DNA from: Solihabitans fulvus
Lineage (GTDB): Bacteria; Actinomycetota; Actinomycetes; Mycobacteriales; Pseudonocardiaceae
Assembly: GCF_008386585.1 (NCBI RefSeq)
Contig: NZ_VUOB01000015.1
Location: 1 to 64,000 of the forward strand
Length of the DNA stretch: 64,000 nt
Reading direction: 5' to 3'
Each line of letters begins with the position of its first letter. The stretch's first letter is position 1. A program made the translations under genes and the position numbers. A model generated the notes under the pieces. The model was not told where the DNA came from and did no database searches. It saw nothing but the letters and a program-made list of their open reading frames with translations. Positions 25,192 through 34,161 of this stretch are shown here, piece after piece.

Positions 25192-27231
25192 CTACTCCGG
25201 CATGTTTCCGGTGTCCTTGCCGACCGTGAACGGCGAGCGAACTCCCTCGTAACCGAGGTGCATGGTCATCCCGCCCGCGGCGTGCCCAAGATCGTGGCAG
25301 TGGTCCATCCAGATTCCCGGGTTGTCCGCTCGGAAGGCGACCTCGGCGGTCTCGCCGGGACGCACCAACACCGTGTCCAGCCACAGCGGGCTGCCGGTGA
25401 CCGCGACCCCGTCCTTGCTCAGCAGCAACACCCGATGGCCGTGCAGGTGCATCGGATGGTCGGCCAGCGTGCGGTTGCGGAAGGTCACCCTGACGAGATC
25501 ACCCTCGCGGACGGTCAGCATCGGGACATCCGGGAACACCTGGCCGTTCATCGCGAACACGAACCCGAACGCGCCGCCGTGGAACCCGAGGCCCTGGTCG
25601 AGGTCCACCAGGTAGGTCCGGTCGAACCGGCTGGCCGCGCCGAAGGGCGTGCCGGTCGGCGTGCCGTAGCGGGTCAGGTCGAGCGCCCGGCCGCCGGTGG
25701 CCGCCGGGATCGTGGCGTGGCCGTCCGGGCTCAGCACGTAGCCGAGGTCGGGCGCACCGTCCACGGACACCCGCACCGGGTGGTCGGGCATGGTCAACGC
25801 GATGTCCGCCCGGCCGCCGCCGCCAACGGCGACGGTCTCGTCGCGCAGCTCGCCGGGGTCGTGCAGGTCCGTGCCGTCCAGCGCAGCCAACCGCCACGGG
25901 CCGCCGGCCACCGCGAGCGTCCTGGTCGCCGAGTCCGCGTTGACGAACCGCAGCCGGACCCGGCTGCCCGGCGCGACGGCGCGCGTCCGGACGCCGTCGT
26001 CCGCGCCGAAGGCCGGTCGGCTGCCCCGGTCGGTCGACCAGTCGTGGTAGACCAGCGCCTCGTCGACGTCGGCCGGGTTCGCCTGGTCCGCCGGATCGAC
26101 CACGAACAGGCCGAACAGCCCGTGCGTGACCTGCTCGTTGGCCAGCTCGTGCGAGTGGTACCAGTAGGTGCCGACCTGGTTGGCCTTGAACCGGTAGGTG
26201 AACTGGCCGCCCGGCTTGACCGCGTCCTGCGTCACCCCGGCGACGCCGTCCTCGGCGTTGGGCACGTCGACGCCGTGCCAGTGGATGGTGACCGACGGCG
26301 TGCTGAGGTGGTTGACCAGCGTCACCTCGACGACGTCGCCCTGCCGCACCCGGATCGGCGTGCCGGGCAGCGTGCCGCCGAAGGTCCAGGCGTCCACGGT
26401 GGCCCCTGAGGCGAGCGGCAGCCGCGCCTGGCTCGCGGTGATGGTGAACCGGCGCACCGGTCCGTCCAGTGTCCCGCCGGCGAGGTCGGTGACCTGCCGG
26501 ACCGGCCCGACGGTCGGCATGGCGTGGCCGCCATGACCTGCGGAGTCGGTCATGGACATGGCCGCCGGCATGGCCGAGCCGGTCACGCCGACCGCGCCGC
26601 AGCCCGCGGCGGCCAGCGCCAGCACGAGCGGGGCCGCCAGCCGCGCCAGGGGGCGGGGCCAGCGCAGCGTGCTCGGCCGGCCGGTCAGCGCCCGCTCCCG
26701 CTGCGCGACGTCGACCACCACCACGAGGCCGACGAGCGCGAACACCCCGAGCACGGTGGCCATGGCCGAGTTGGTCGGCACCGTCAGCGCCAACACGGCG
26801 GACGCCCCGCCCGCGACCGCGAGCAGCCGAGCCGGCAGCACGAACCGCGCGGCGGCGAGCCTGGCGCGCCGCTGCGCGGTCACCGGGGCCGCGGCGTCGA
26901 ACGGCGCGCCGCCCGTGCGGACCAGGCCGCGCAGGACCGGCGCGGTGCGCAGCAGCGTCAACACCAGGGGCGCGCCGATGACCAGGAGGTCGAGCAGCGG
27001 ACGGGCGGCGAACTCGACGCCGTTGCGGAGCAGCAGGACGGCGACCACCAGCTTGGCGAGCACGAGCGGCAGCGCGGCGAGCAGCGAGCGGTAGGCCACC
27101 TTCGCGGTGCGGACGACGCGCCGGATGTCCGGCCGTCCCGGCAGTCGGCGCACCGCGCCGGCGAGGAGCAGGAGCGGTAAGAGCAGGAGCACCGAGCTGA
27201 GCAGCTCGACGGTGAGGGCGATCAAGTACAT
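25192..27231 (-). CDS. Multicopper oxidase fused to an N-terminal membrane domain
   Basis: A 679-residue protein. The first about 215 residues contain five or six hydrophobic helices and end at a lipobox-like AAAGCGA. The extracytoplasmic multicopper oxidase (about 240-679) has all four copper motifs: HWHG (about 315), YWYHSH (about 358), HPMHLHGH (about 593) and HCHDLGHAAGGM (about 643), so type 1, 2 and 3 sites look complete. Members oxidise metals, phenols or nitrite. The C terminus lacks the Met-rich insert of CueO. The membrane fusion is uncommon. It is convergent with the 124-aa gene. Confidence 0.88.
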   Translation of the reverse strand: MYLIALTVELLSSVLLLLPLLLLAGAVRRLPGRPDIRRVVRTAKVAYRSLLAALPLVLAKLVVAVLLLRNGVEFAARPLLDLLVIGAPLVLTLLRTAPVLRGLVRTGGAPFDAAAPVTAQRRARLAAARFVLPARLLAVAGGASAVLALTVPTNSAMATVLGVFALVGLVVVVDVAQRERALTGRPSTLRWPRPLARLAAPLVLALAAAGCGAVGVTGSAMPAAMSMTDSAGHGGHAMPTVGPVRQVTDLAGGTLDGPVRRFTITASQARLPLASGATVDAWTFGGTLPGTPIRVRQGDVVEVTLVNHLSTPSVTIHWHGVDVPNAEDGVAGVTQDAVKPGGQFTYRFKANQVGTYWYHSHELANEQVTHGLFGLFVVDPADQANPADVDEALVYHDWSTDRGSRPAFGADDGVRTRAVAPGSRVRLRFVNADSATRTLAVAGGPWRLAALDGTDLHDPGELRDETVAVGGGGRADIALTMPDHPVRVSVDGAPDLGYVLSPDGHATIPAATGGRALDLTRYGTPTGTPFGAASRFDRTYLVDLDQGLGFHGGAFGFVFAMNGQVFPDVPMLTVREGDLVRVTFRNRTLADHPMHLHGHRVLLLSKDGVAVTGSPLWLDTVLVRPGETAEVAFRADNPGIWMDHCHDLGHAAGGMTMHLGYEGVRSPFTVGKDTGNMPE

Positions 27232-27340
27232 GCCGGAAATGCTCGGCGGAAGTCGATCTAGCGTCGTCCGTCGCAGGGAGACACTCTGCGGTACGCGGCT
27301 GGGAGGTGCCGACTGCGTCCCTCGACGTAGCCGGCAGATG

Positions 27341-27400
27341 GGAACAGGCTCGTGGGAGTAGCCAGTGGGTTGGAGCAGGCTCGTGGGAGTAGCCAGTGGG
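27341..27400. repeat. Tandem repeat, 31-bp unit
   Basis: Two near-identical copies of GCTCGTGGGAGTAGCCAGTGG with flanking AGCAG/ACAG start at 27341 and 27372, and a partial third (AGTAGTCAGCCGAGG) follows. They lie between the multicopper oxidase start and the response regulator stop. Confidence 0.8.
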
Positions 27401-27443
27401 AGTAGTCAGCCGAGGGGCCGGGTCGCCACCGACACCCGAGGGC

Positions 27444-28124
27444 TCAGCGCGGGCGCGGCGAGACCAGCCCCGACTCGTAGGCCAGCACCACGAGCTGCGC
27501 GCGGTCGCGCGCGCCGAGCTTGGTCATCACCCGGCTGACGTGCGTGCGCGAGGTGGCCGGGCTGATCGTCAGGTGCTCGGCGATCTCCTCGTTGGACAGG
27601 CCGCCCGCCACCAGCGCCAACACCTCGCGCTCGCGGTCGGTCAGCTCGCGCAGCGTGCCGGGGTCCGGGCGGCGGTGCTCCGGCCGCGCGGCGAACTCGG
27701 CGATCAGCCTGCGCGTGACGGTCGGCGCGAGCAGGGCCTCGCCCTCCGCGATCACCCGCAGCGCGCGCAGCAGCTCGACCGGCTCGGTGTCCTTGAGCAG
27801 GAAGCCGCTCGCGCCAGCCCGCAACGCCTCGAACACGTACTCGTCGACGTCGAAGGTGGTCAGCACGAGCACCTTGACCTCGGCGAGCGCCGGGTCGGCG
27901 GTGATCTGCCTCGTCGCGGCGAGACCGTCCATGCCCGGCATGCGGATGTCCATCACGACGACGTCCGGCAGCTGCTCGCGCGCCCGCAACACGGCCTGCG
28001 CGCCGTCGCCGGCCTCGCCGCAGACCTCGAAGCCGTCCTCGGTGTCCAGCAACAGCCGGAAGCCCGCCCGCACCAGCGCCTGGTCGTCCGCCAGCACGAC
28101 CCTGATCGGCCGCGAGTCGATCAC
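27444..28124 (-). CDS. NarL/LuxR-family response regulator
   Basis: A 226-residue regulator. The receiver (about 5-122) has the acidic pair in VVLADDQ, phospho-acceptor Asp in VVVMDIRMPG and the conserved Lys in LLKDTEP. A GerE/LuxR helix-turn-helix (about 155-220; LTDREREVLALVAGGLSNEEIAEHL region) binds DNA. The GTG start at 28124 overlaps the kinase stop (GTGA), so kinase and regulator are coupled. Targets are not evident; the multicopper oxidase gene downstream on the same strand is a candidate only by position. Confidence 0.92.
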   Translation of the reverse strand: MIDSRPIRVVLADDQALVRAGFRLLLDTEDGFEVCGEAGDGAQAVLRAREQLPDVVVMDIRMPGMDGLAATRQITADPALAEVKVLVLTTFDVDEYVFEALRAGASGFLLKDTEPVELLRALRVIAEGEALLAPTVTRRLIAEFAARPEHRRPDPGTLRELTDREREVLALVAGGLSNEEIAEHLTISPATSRTHVSRVMTKLGARDRAQLVVLAYESGLVSPRPR

Positions 28125-29263
28125 TCGGCATCCCCTCCGACCGGCAGCATCGCACGAACCTCGAACCCGCCGTCCGGCGCGGGGCCCGCGGTCAGCGAAC
28201 CGCGCAGCGCCTCGGCCCGCTCCCGCATGCCGCGCAGGCCGCTGCCGGCCCCGACCGACGGCGAAGCCGCGCCGGAACCGTTGTCGCGCACGGTGATCTC
28301 CAGGCTGTCCTCGGCCCGGCGGAACCGCACCGTGATCAGGCTCGCGTCCGGCGCGTAGCGCAGCGCGTTGGTCAGCGACTCCTGGAGGATCCGGTAGGTG
28401 GCCACGTCGACCGGCGCCGGCAGCTCGCCGTGCTCGCCGGACACCTGGACCGGGATACCGGCCGCGGCCAGCGGCGCGAACAGCTCGTCCATCCTGCGCA
28501 CGGTCGGCGCGGGCGCGTTGCCCTCGCCGGTGCGCAGCACGCCGAGCGTGGCGCGCAGGTCGACCAGCGCCGCCCTGCTGGCCTCCTTGATCGCGATCAG
28601 CGCCTCGACCGCCTTGTCCGGCCTGCGGTCGGCGACGTGCACCGCGACCCCGGCCTGCACGTTGATCATGGCGAGGCTGTGCGCGACGACGTCGTGCACC
28701 TCGCGGGCGATGCGCAGCCGCTCCTCCTCGGCCAGCCGCCGCGCCTGCTCCTCGGCCTTCTCCCGGCGCGCCGCCGCCCAGCCCTGCCGGCTCCTGGCCG
28801 CGACGCCGCTGGCGACCACGGCGGCCAGCAGGGCGGCCATCCCGAGCAGCCTGGCGTCCAGGTACCACCACTCGCTGTCGCCGGACACCACCTCGTCGGC
28901 GATCCCGGCCAGCACGACGCACCCCGCCGCGACGCCGGCCACCAGCGGCCCGCGCTGCCTGGCCAGCGTGAACAGCGCGACGACCGCGAGGACGGCGGCG
29001 GGACCGCCGAGACCGGACAGCCAGTAGTAGGTCCCGGCCGCCGAGGCGCTGAGGACGAACACGGTGAGCGGGAACCGCCGCCGCCACAGCAGCGGCAGCG
29101 CGGCGCCGACCATCCACAGGTAGGCCCAGCCGGGCAGCGGATGGCCGGCCTGGGCGGCGTGGTAGATGGTGACGGTGCCGAGCACGAACGCGGTCAGGCC
29201 GAGCACCGGCACCCAGTCGGAGCGCCACAGCCTGCACAGGCTGGCGGGCAGCGGGAACGGCAC
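28121..29263 (-). CDS. NarL-type sensor histidine kinase (HisKA_3)
   Basis: A 380-residue kinase. The N-terminal membrane domain has four or five helices (about 15-155). A short coiled coil rich in Glu/Arg leads to the HisKA_3 dimerisation motif with the phospho-accepting His in REVHDVVAHSL (about 193-203). HATPase motifs are LQESLTNALRYAP (N box), DNGSGA and GLRGMRERAEALRG. The start is GTG. It has no large extracellular sensor, so it probably senses membrane or intramembrane signals, as DesK-like kinases do. Confidence 0.92.
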   Translation of the reverse strand: MPFPLPASLCRLWRSDWVPVLGLTAFVLGTVTIYHAAQAGHPLPGWAYLWMVGAALPLLWRRRFPLTVFVLSASAAGTYYWLSGLGGPAAVLAVVALFTLARQRGPLVAGVAAGCVVLAGIADEVVSGDSEWWYLDARLLGMAALLAAVVASGVAARSRQGWAAARREKAEEQARRLAEEERLRIAREVHDVVAHSLAMINVQAGVAVHVADRRPDKAVEALIAIKEASRAALVDLRATLGVLRTGEGNAPAPTVRRMDELFAPLAAAGIPVQVSGEHGELPAPVDVATYRILQESLTNALRYAPDASLITVRFRRAEDSLEITVRDNGSGAASPSVGAGSGLRGMRERAEALRGSLTAGPAPDGGFEVRAMLPVGGDAE

Positions 29264-29415
29264 GTGCTGACGCTACGGCAGGACGCCGCCTCTCCGCGTA
29301 CGTCGAGCGGCGCGTTCCCGGCGTACGGCGGTGGCGGTAGGCGGCGGTGTCGGTAAGCGGCGGCAGGCGGCTGTTCCTTTTGCGATCTTCGCCCGCCTGT
29401 CGGACGCTGGGCGGC

Positions 29416-29730
29416 ATGGACGCTGCTGAGCTGACCAACCCGGCGGTGCGCTCGGTCGTCACGGCCATGGAGCGCCAGGACCGGGACGCGTTCTACGCCG
29501 CCTTCGACGAGGACGCGAAACTCACCGACGACGGCAACGCCCAGCCGTTCCGGACCTGGGCCGAGCGGGAGGTCTTCAGCAGCCACGGCCGCCTCGCGGT
29601 GGAGCGGGAGGCCGAGGACGGCCTGTACCTGACCGGCGAGTACCGGTCGGACCTGTGGAACATGCCGACCTTCTGGCGGTTCATGGTGGAGGACGGCAAG
29701 GTCGCGCGGCTCGACGTCGGGGCCATGTAG
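29416..29730 (+). CDS. SnoaL/NTF2-like small protein
   Basis: A 104-residue protein of nuclear-transport-factor-2-like pattern: an N-terminal helix (PAVRSVVTAMERQDRDAFYAAF), a DDGNAQPF loop and curved strands ending FWRFMVEDGKVARLDVG. The fold serves enzymes and binding proteins; no catalytic residues can be assigned. ATG 29416 is chosen since the coding signal starts there. It stands alone after the divergent two-component pair; the 150 bp upstream contain only GGCGG-rich low complexity. Confidence 0.75.
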   Translation: MDAAELTNPAVRSVVTAMERQDRDAFYAAFDEDAKLTDDGNAQPFRTWAEREVFSSHGRLAVEREAEDGLYLTGEYRSDLWNMPTFWRFMVEDGKVARLDVGAM

Positions 29731-29831
29731 CCCGCGCTACTGCCGGGTAGTCACCCTATGCGGCGAAAAAGTCCACGCGGTCGACTGAGCGACGTTGCGT
29801 GGACGGCGGCGACCGCGACATCGTCCGCGCC

Positions 29832-30107
29832 ATGAATATCCGGAAGATCGCCGCTGGGGCGGCCATCACCGCCGCCGGCGCCGTCACCATGCTCGGTCTG
29901 GCCGGCAACGCCAACGCAGCCGTCGACGGGGGCGCGAACCTCGGCGGCCCGAACCTGGGCGGCCTGTCCGACGGCCTGACCAACGGTGGCGGTGTCAGCG
30001 CGCTGAACGACCACCAGGGCGACATCAACCTCAAGGCCATCGCCAAGAACCTCGACGTGCCCGCGGCCGGCGTCGCGCTGCCGATCAACTCGCCGCGCCT
30101 GCCCTGA
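29832..30107 (+). CDS. Small secreted protein, Gly/Asn-rich
   Basis: A 91-residue precursor. It has a basic N terminus, a hydrophobic core (about 7-24) and a probable signal peptidase site at ANA-AVD (about 30). The mature part has GGANLGGPNLGGLSDGLTNGGG repeats-like sequence (written in part) and no Cys or membrane anchor. It resembles small secreted proteins of actinomycete cell surfaces but lacks the chaplin hallmark. It is followed by a strong terminator and by a second secreted-protein gene, so the two may be related in role. Confidence 0.65.
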   Translation: MNIRKIAAGAAITAAGAVTMLGLAGNANAAVDGGANLGGPNLGGLSDGLTNGGGVSALNDHQGDINLKAIAKNLDVPAAGVALPINSPRLP

Positions 30108-30140
30108 GAGCTCCTAACCCCATCCCCCGCACCACCGGCT

Positions 30141-30171
30141 GGCCCCGACCCGCTCCCCCTGGGTCGGGGCC
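30141..30171 (+). terminator. Intrinsic terminator after the small secreted protein
   Basis: GGCCCCGACCC (30141-30151) pairs exactly over 11 bp with GGGTCGGGGCC (30161-30171), followed by GTTTC. Confidence 0.85.
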
Positions 30172-30352
30172 GTTTCATGCGCTCAGGGCCCGAGACAAGG
30201 GCTCTATGTCCGAATCACCCGTTGTGGTGGTAGTTACGCGTGGGACTGATGTTTCGCGCTGCGCGGCCTTCGGCCGCTCCCTAGGTTCGCCCAGGTAGGC
30301 CCCGGGAAGGGACGAAGTTCCACCCGGAAACCCCACGAACCGAGGTCCAGTC

Positions 30353-30841
30353 ATGAACTTCAGGAAGACCCTTGTAGCAGCGGCAGTCGTCGTCGGCATG
30401 GTCAGCCTCACCGGATCCTCCCTCGCCGACACCGGCGCCCCGCTGAGCGGTCCCGCCGGCGCCACCGGAACTGCCGCCAACCCAACCGACACCGCGACGG
30501 GCGGCACCGGGGCCAAGGTCCCCGACGCCGGTCCCGTCGCCGCACCAGCCGCACCGGCCGCCCCAGCGGCACCGGCAGTGCCGAAACCGGACGGCGCGAC
30601 GGCCGCGACCCCGGCTCCGCCGGCGGCCATCGACCCGAAGGACGCCGGCCCACTGGAAAGCCTGACCGGGCCGGTCACCCAGCTGTTGGACCAGGTCTCC
30701 GGCCTCACCGACCAGCTGAGCGCGGCGGCCGGCCCGCTCGCCCCGGCTCTGACGGCGCTGAAGCCGTTGCTTGAGACGGTGAAGAAACTGCTCTCCGGCC
30801 TGCTCGGGGGCCTCAAGCTCCCCGGCTCGCGGGTCCGCTGA
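30353..30841 (+). CDS. Secreted Ala/Pro-rich protein with helical C terminus
   Basis: A 162-residue precursor with a signal peptide (about 1-26, cleavage near SLA-DTG). An Ala/Pro/Thr-rich linker (about 28-95) contains a run of APAAP repeats. A C-terminal amphipathic helical part (LESLTGPVTQLLDQVSGLTDQL and LKPLLETVKKLLSGLLGGL, about 100-156) could associate with membranes or self-assemble. A GAGG element lies upstream of ATG 30353. No family is recognised. It ends convergent to a gamma-glutamyltransferase gene with a shared hairpin. Confidence 0.65.
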   Translation: MNFRKTLVAAAVVVGMVSLTGSSLADTGAPLSGPAGATGTAANPTDTATGGTGAKVPDAGPVAAPAAPAAPAAPAVPKPDGATAATPAPPAAIDPKDAGPLESLTGPVTQLLDQVSGLTDQLSAAAGPLAPALTALKPLLETVKKLLSGLLGGLKLPGSRVR

Positions 30842-30848
30842 CCGATCG

Positions 30849-30881
30849 CCGCGCGCGGGGCGGGATCCGCTCCGCGCGCGG
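30849..30881. terminator. Bidirectional hairpin between convergent genes
   Basis: CCGCGCGCGG occurs at 30849-30858 and 30872-30881. The two copies are each other's complement and enclose GCGG/CCGC around a GAT loop. It lies exactly between the convergent stops at 30841 and 30885. Confidence 0.7.
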
Positions 30882-30884
30882 TGT

Positions 30885-32684
30885 TCAGCGGCCGACGGCG
30901 TAGCCCTGCGCCCCGCGCGGGTTCGCGCCGGCCCGCAACAGGCCGGACCTGGGGTCGCGGGCCACGGCGGACAGCCTGCCGAGCGACCACGGCCCCGCGT
31001 CGACGATCCGGTGCCCGCGCTCGGCCAGCTCGGCGAGCGTGTCGACGCCGAGCCGCGACTCCACCGCCAGCTCGCCCGGCTGCCAGGAGCGCGGGTAGAA
31101 CGAGCTGGGGATCGCGTTGGAATGCCAGGCCGGCGCGTCGATCGCGGCCTGGAGATCGAGCCCGCCGACGGTGTGCGCGAGCCAGAAACACAGCTGCCAC
31201 TGGTCCTGCTGGTCGCCGCCAGGCGTGCCGAAGGCCATGGTCGGCTCGCCGCCGCGCAGCGCGAGCGACGGCGTGAGGGTGATCCTCGGCCGCTTGCCCG
31301 GCGCGAGCGAGTTCGGCAGGTCCCGGTCCAGCCAGAACATCTGCGCCCGGCTGCCCAGGCAGAACCCGAGCGACGGGATCGTCGGCGAGGACTGGAGCCA
31401 GCCGCCCGACGGCGTCGCGGACACCAGGTTGCCCCAGCGGTCCACCACGTCGATGTGCACGGTGTCGCCCCTGGTCGTGCCGGCGCGGCCCACGGTCGGC
31501 TCGCCGATGGCCCCGAGCGAGGCGACCGCAACGTCGTCGGTCGCGCCGCGCCCCTGCGCGATGTGCGCCGGCAGGCGGACGTCCCTGCCGTCCGGGGAGC
31601 CCGGCCGGAGCACCATGGACGCCTGGTCGCCGACCAGGCCCCGCCGCAGCGCCGCGTACTCCCGCGACAGCAGCGCGTCCAGCGGCACGTCGTCGGTGTC
31701 GCCGTACCAGGCCTCCCGGTCGGCGAAGGCGAGCTTCGCGCACTCGGTGGCCAGGTGCACGGTCTCGGCCGTCGGCACACCATCCACATAGGACAGTCGG
31801 TCCGCGAAACCCTCCAGCAGCAACAGCTGCTGGGCCAGCACGGGTCCCTGGGTCCACGCGCCGCACTTGGCCAGCGTCCACTCGCCGAGGTCGACGGTGA
31901 CGGCGTCCTCGTAGGTCGCCGACCAGCCGGCCATGTCCTCGCCGGTCAGCACGCCGGCGTGCGCGCGGCCGGAGTCGTCCAGGTAGGCGGTGCGGCAGAA
32001 CTCGTCCACCTGCGCGGCCACGAACCCCTGGGACCAGGCCCGCCTGCCGGCCTCCAGCTGCGCCTCGCGGTCGCCGCCCGCGGCCTCGGCGGCGGCAAGC
32101 AGCCACTCCCAGGTGTCCGCGAGCCTCGGGTTGGTGAACCGCGTGCCAGGCACGGGCGGCCGGTTGTCCGGCAGCCACAGCTGCGCCGAGGTCGGCCAGT
32201 GGTCCCTGAACAGGTCGGCGACGGCGGCCACGGTCGCGGACACGCGTTCCAGCAGCGGGAAGCCATCGCGGGCGTAGCCGATCGCGTAGCCGAGCACGTC
32301 CCGCAACGACTTGGTGCCGTGATCGCGCAGCAGGGTCAGCCAGCCGTCCCACGCGCCCGGCACGGTGGTGGCGAGCAGACCGCTGCCCGGCACCAGGTCG
32401 AGCCCGAGGTCCCGGTAGTGCTCGATGGTCGCGGCGGCCGGCGCGACGCCCTGCCCGCACAGCACCTTCGGCGCCTGGCCCTTGGCGGAGAACACCACCG
32501 GCACCTCGCCGCCTGGCCCGTTGAGGTGCGGTTCGACGACCTGGAGCACGAATCCCGCCGCGACGGCGGCGTCGAAGGCGTTCCCGCCGTCCTCGAGCAC
32601 CGCCATGCCGGCCGAGGAGGCCAGCCAGTGCGTCGAGGCGACCATGCCGACCGTGCCTGCCAACTCAGGGCGGGTAGTGAACAC
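30885..32684 (-). CDS. Gamma-glutamyltransferase family (Ntn-hydrolase)
   Basis: A 599-residue homologue of gamma-glutamyltransferase. The N-terminal region has MAVLEDGGNAFDAAVAAG and a NGPGGEVPVVF segment. The probable autocleavage/nucleophile threonine lies in RGDTVHIDVVDRWGN (about residue 407), followed by SATPSGGWLQSSP. The C terminus has the HRIVDAGPWSLGRL block. There is no signal peptide, unlike secreted GGT, so it probably acts inside the cell. Actinomycetes lack glutathione, so the substrate is more likely another gamma-glutamyl or amide compound. Confidence 0.85.
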   Translation of the reverse strand: MFTTRPELAGTVGMVASTHWLASSAGMAVLEDGGNAFDAAVAAGFVLQVVEPHLNGPGGEVPVVFSAKGQAPKVLCGQGVAPAAATIEHYRDLGLDLVPGSGLLATTVPGAWDGWLTLLRDHGTKSLRDVLGYAIGYARDGFPLLERVSATVAAVADLFRDHWPTSAQLWLPDNRPPVPGTRFTNPRLADTWEWLLAAAEAAGGDREAQLEAGRRAWSQGFVAAQVDEFCRTAYLDDSGRAHAGVLTGEDMAGWSATYEDAVTVDLGEWTLAKCGAWTQGPVLAQQLLLLEGFADRLSYVDGVPTAETVHLATECAKLAFADREAWYGDTDDVPLDALLSREYAALRRGLVGDQASMVLRPGSPDGRDVRLPAHIAQGRGATDDVAVASLGAIGEPTVGRAGTTRGDTVHIDVVDRWGNLVSATPSGGWLQSSPTIPSLGFCLGSRAQMFWLDRDLPNSLAPGKRPRITLTPSLALRGGEPTMAFGTPGGDQQDQWQLCFWLAHTVGGLDLQAAIDAPAWHSNAIPSSFYPRSWQPGELAVESRLGVDTLAELAERGHRIVDAGPWSLGRLSAVARDPRSGLLRAGANPRGAQGYAVGR

Positions 32685-32741
32685 GTCAACAACTTACGCG
32701 GAAGTCCGGCCTTTCGTTACCCCCGCTAAGTACGGTCTTGA

Positions 32742-34022
32742 CTACGGCCTGCGGCCGATTCCCCGGTGCCGCAGGCCCGCCCTGCGCAGCGCGTCCGGGT
32801 CGAGGTGGTTGCGCGTGTCCAGCACGGTGTCGCCGTCCATCAGCTCGGCGATCAGCGGCCAGTCCAGCATCCGGAACAGCGGCCACTCGGTGAGCAGCAC
32901 CACCGCAGCAGCGCCCTTCGCCGCCTGGTAGGCGTCGTCGACGAGGCGAAGACCCGGCAGCTGCCCGGCGATCTCCGGGTCGTAGCCGGTCAGCTCGGCG
33001 CCCTCGGCCGCGAGCAGCTTCGCCACGGCCAGCGCGGGCGAGTCGCGCAGGTCGTTGGTGCCGGCCTTGAACGCGAGCCCAAGCAGGCCGATCCGCGCGC
33101 CGGCCAGCGAGCCGCCGACGGCCTCGCGGACCTTGGCCACCACCCGGTGCTGCTGCCGCGAGTTCGCCTCGATGGTCGCGCCGAGCAGGTCGAACTCCAG
33201 GCCGGCCGCCTGCGCGATCTGCAACAGCGCGTGCGTGTCCTTCGGCAGGCACGAGCCGCCCCAGCCGGGACCGGGGCTCAGGAACGACTGGCCGATCCTG
33301 CGGTCGTAGCCCATCCCCTCGCAGACCGCGGTGACGTCCGCGCCGAGCAGCTCGCACAGCTCGGCCATGGCGTTGACGTAGGACAGCTTCATCGCCAGGA
33401 AGCAGTTGGCCGCGTACTTGACCAGCTCGGCGCTGGCCGCGTCCATCAGCACCGTCGGCGCGCCCAGCTTCGCGAACAGCGCTGCGACCCGCTCGGCCGC
33501 GGCAGGGTCGTCCGAGCCGACCACGATCCGGTCGGGGCGCAGCAGGTCGCGCACCGCGCTGCCCTCGCGCAGGAACTCCGGGTTGCTCACCACGGCGACA
33601 TCGGCCCGGTCGAGCAGCTCGGCGACCGCGACCGACGTGCCGACCGGCACGGTCGACTTGCACACCACGACGCAGCCGGGCGGCAGCACCGCGCGGACCT
33701 CCTCGGCCACCGACCGGACCGCAGTCAGGTCGGCCGCGCCGCCAGCGCCCATCGGCGTCGGCAGGCAGAGGAACACCACCTCGGCGTCGGCCACCGCGTT
33801 GCCGGCGCCGACCACGAACTCCAGCCGGCCAGCGGCCAGCCCCTCGGCCACCAGCTCGGCGAGGTCCGGCTCCAGGATGTCGACCTGGGCCTCCCGCAAC
33901 CTGGCCACCTTGGCGGCGTCCACATCGGCGCACACCACCCGGTGCCCGAGCGAGGCGAGACACGCCCCCGTGGTCAACCCCACATAGCCGGTGCCGACAA
34001 CCGCGATTCGCCGGACGAACAT
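32742..34022 (-). CDS. UDP-glucose/GDP-mannose dehydrogenase family
   Basis: A 426-residue NAD-dependent sugar-nucleotide dehydrogenase. It has GTGYVGLTTGACLA (Rossmann, 9-22), NPEFLREGSAV (about 157-167), the catalytic Cys in GPGWGGSCLPKDT (about 258) and the C-terminal KAGTNDLRDSPAL motif (about 320). UDP-glucose 6-dehydrogenase is the best guess, providing UDP-glucuronate for surface polymers. ATG 34022 is preceded by GGAGG eight bases upstream. It is not clustered with other glycan genes; the envelope locus is about 9 kb away. Confidence 0.9.
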   Translation of the reverse strand: MFVRRIAVVGTGYVGLTTGACLASLGHRVVCADVDAAKVARLREAQVDILEPDLAELVAEGLAAGRLEFVVGAGNAVADAEVVFLCLPTPMGAGGAADLTAVRSVAEEVRAVLPPGCVVVCKSTVPVGTSVAVAELLDRADVAVVSNPEFLREGSAVRDLLRPDRIVVGSDDPAAAERVAALFAKLGAPTVLMDAASAELVKYAANCFLAMKLSYVNAMAELCELLGADVTAVCEGMGYDRRIGQSFLSPGPGWGGSCLPKDTHALLQIAQAAGLEFDLLGATIEANSRQQHRVVAKVREAVGGSLAGARIGLLGLAFKAGTNDLRDSPALAVAKLLAAEGAELTGYDPEIAGQLPGLRLVDDAYQAAKGAAAVVLLTEWPLFRMLDWPLIAELMDGDTVLDTRNHLDPDALRRAGLRHRGIGRRP

Positions 34023-34161
34023 CGCAACCACCTCCGACCTCGGAGGACGACGGTCGCAGCCCCAGTTTGCCGAGGCGCTAACGGAAGTGGACCTTCGCGA
34101 ATACACCGCGCGACGGCACGGACGTGACGGGACACGGCGAGCGGTCGTAGGGTCACCCCCC

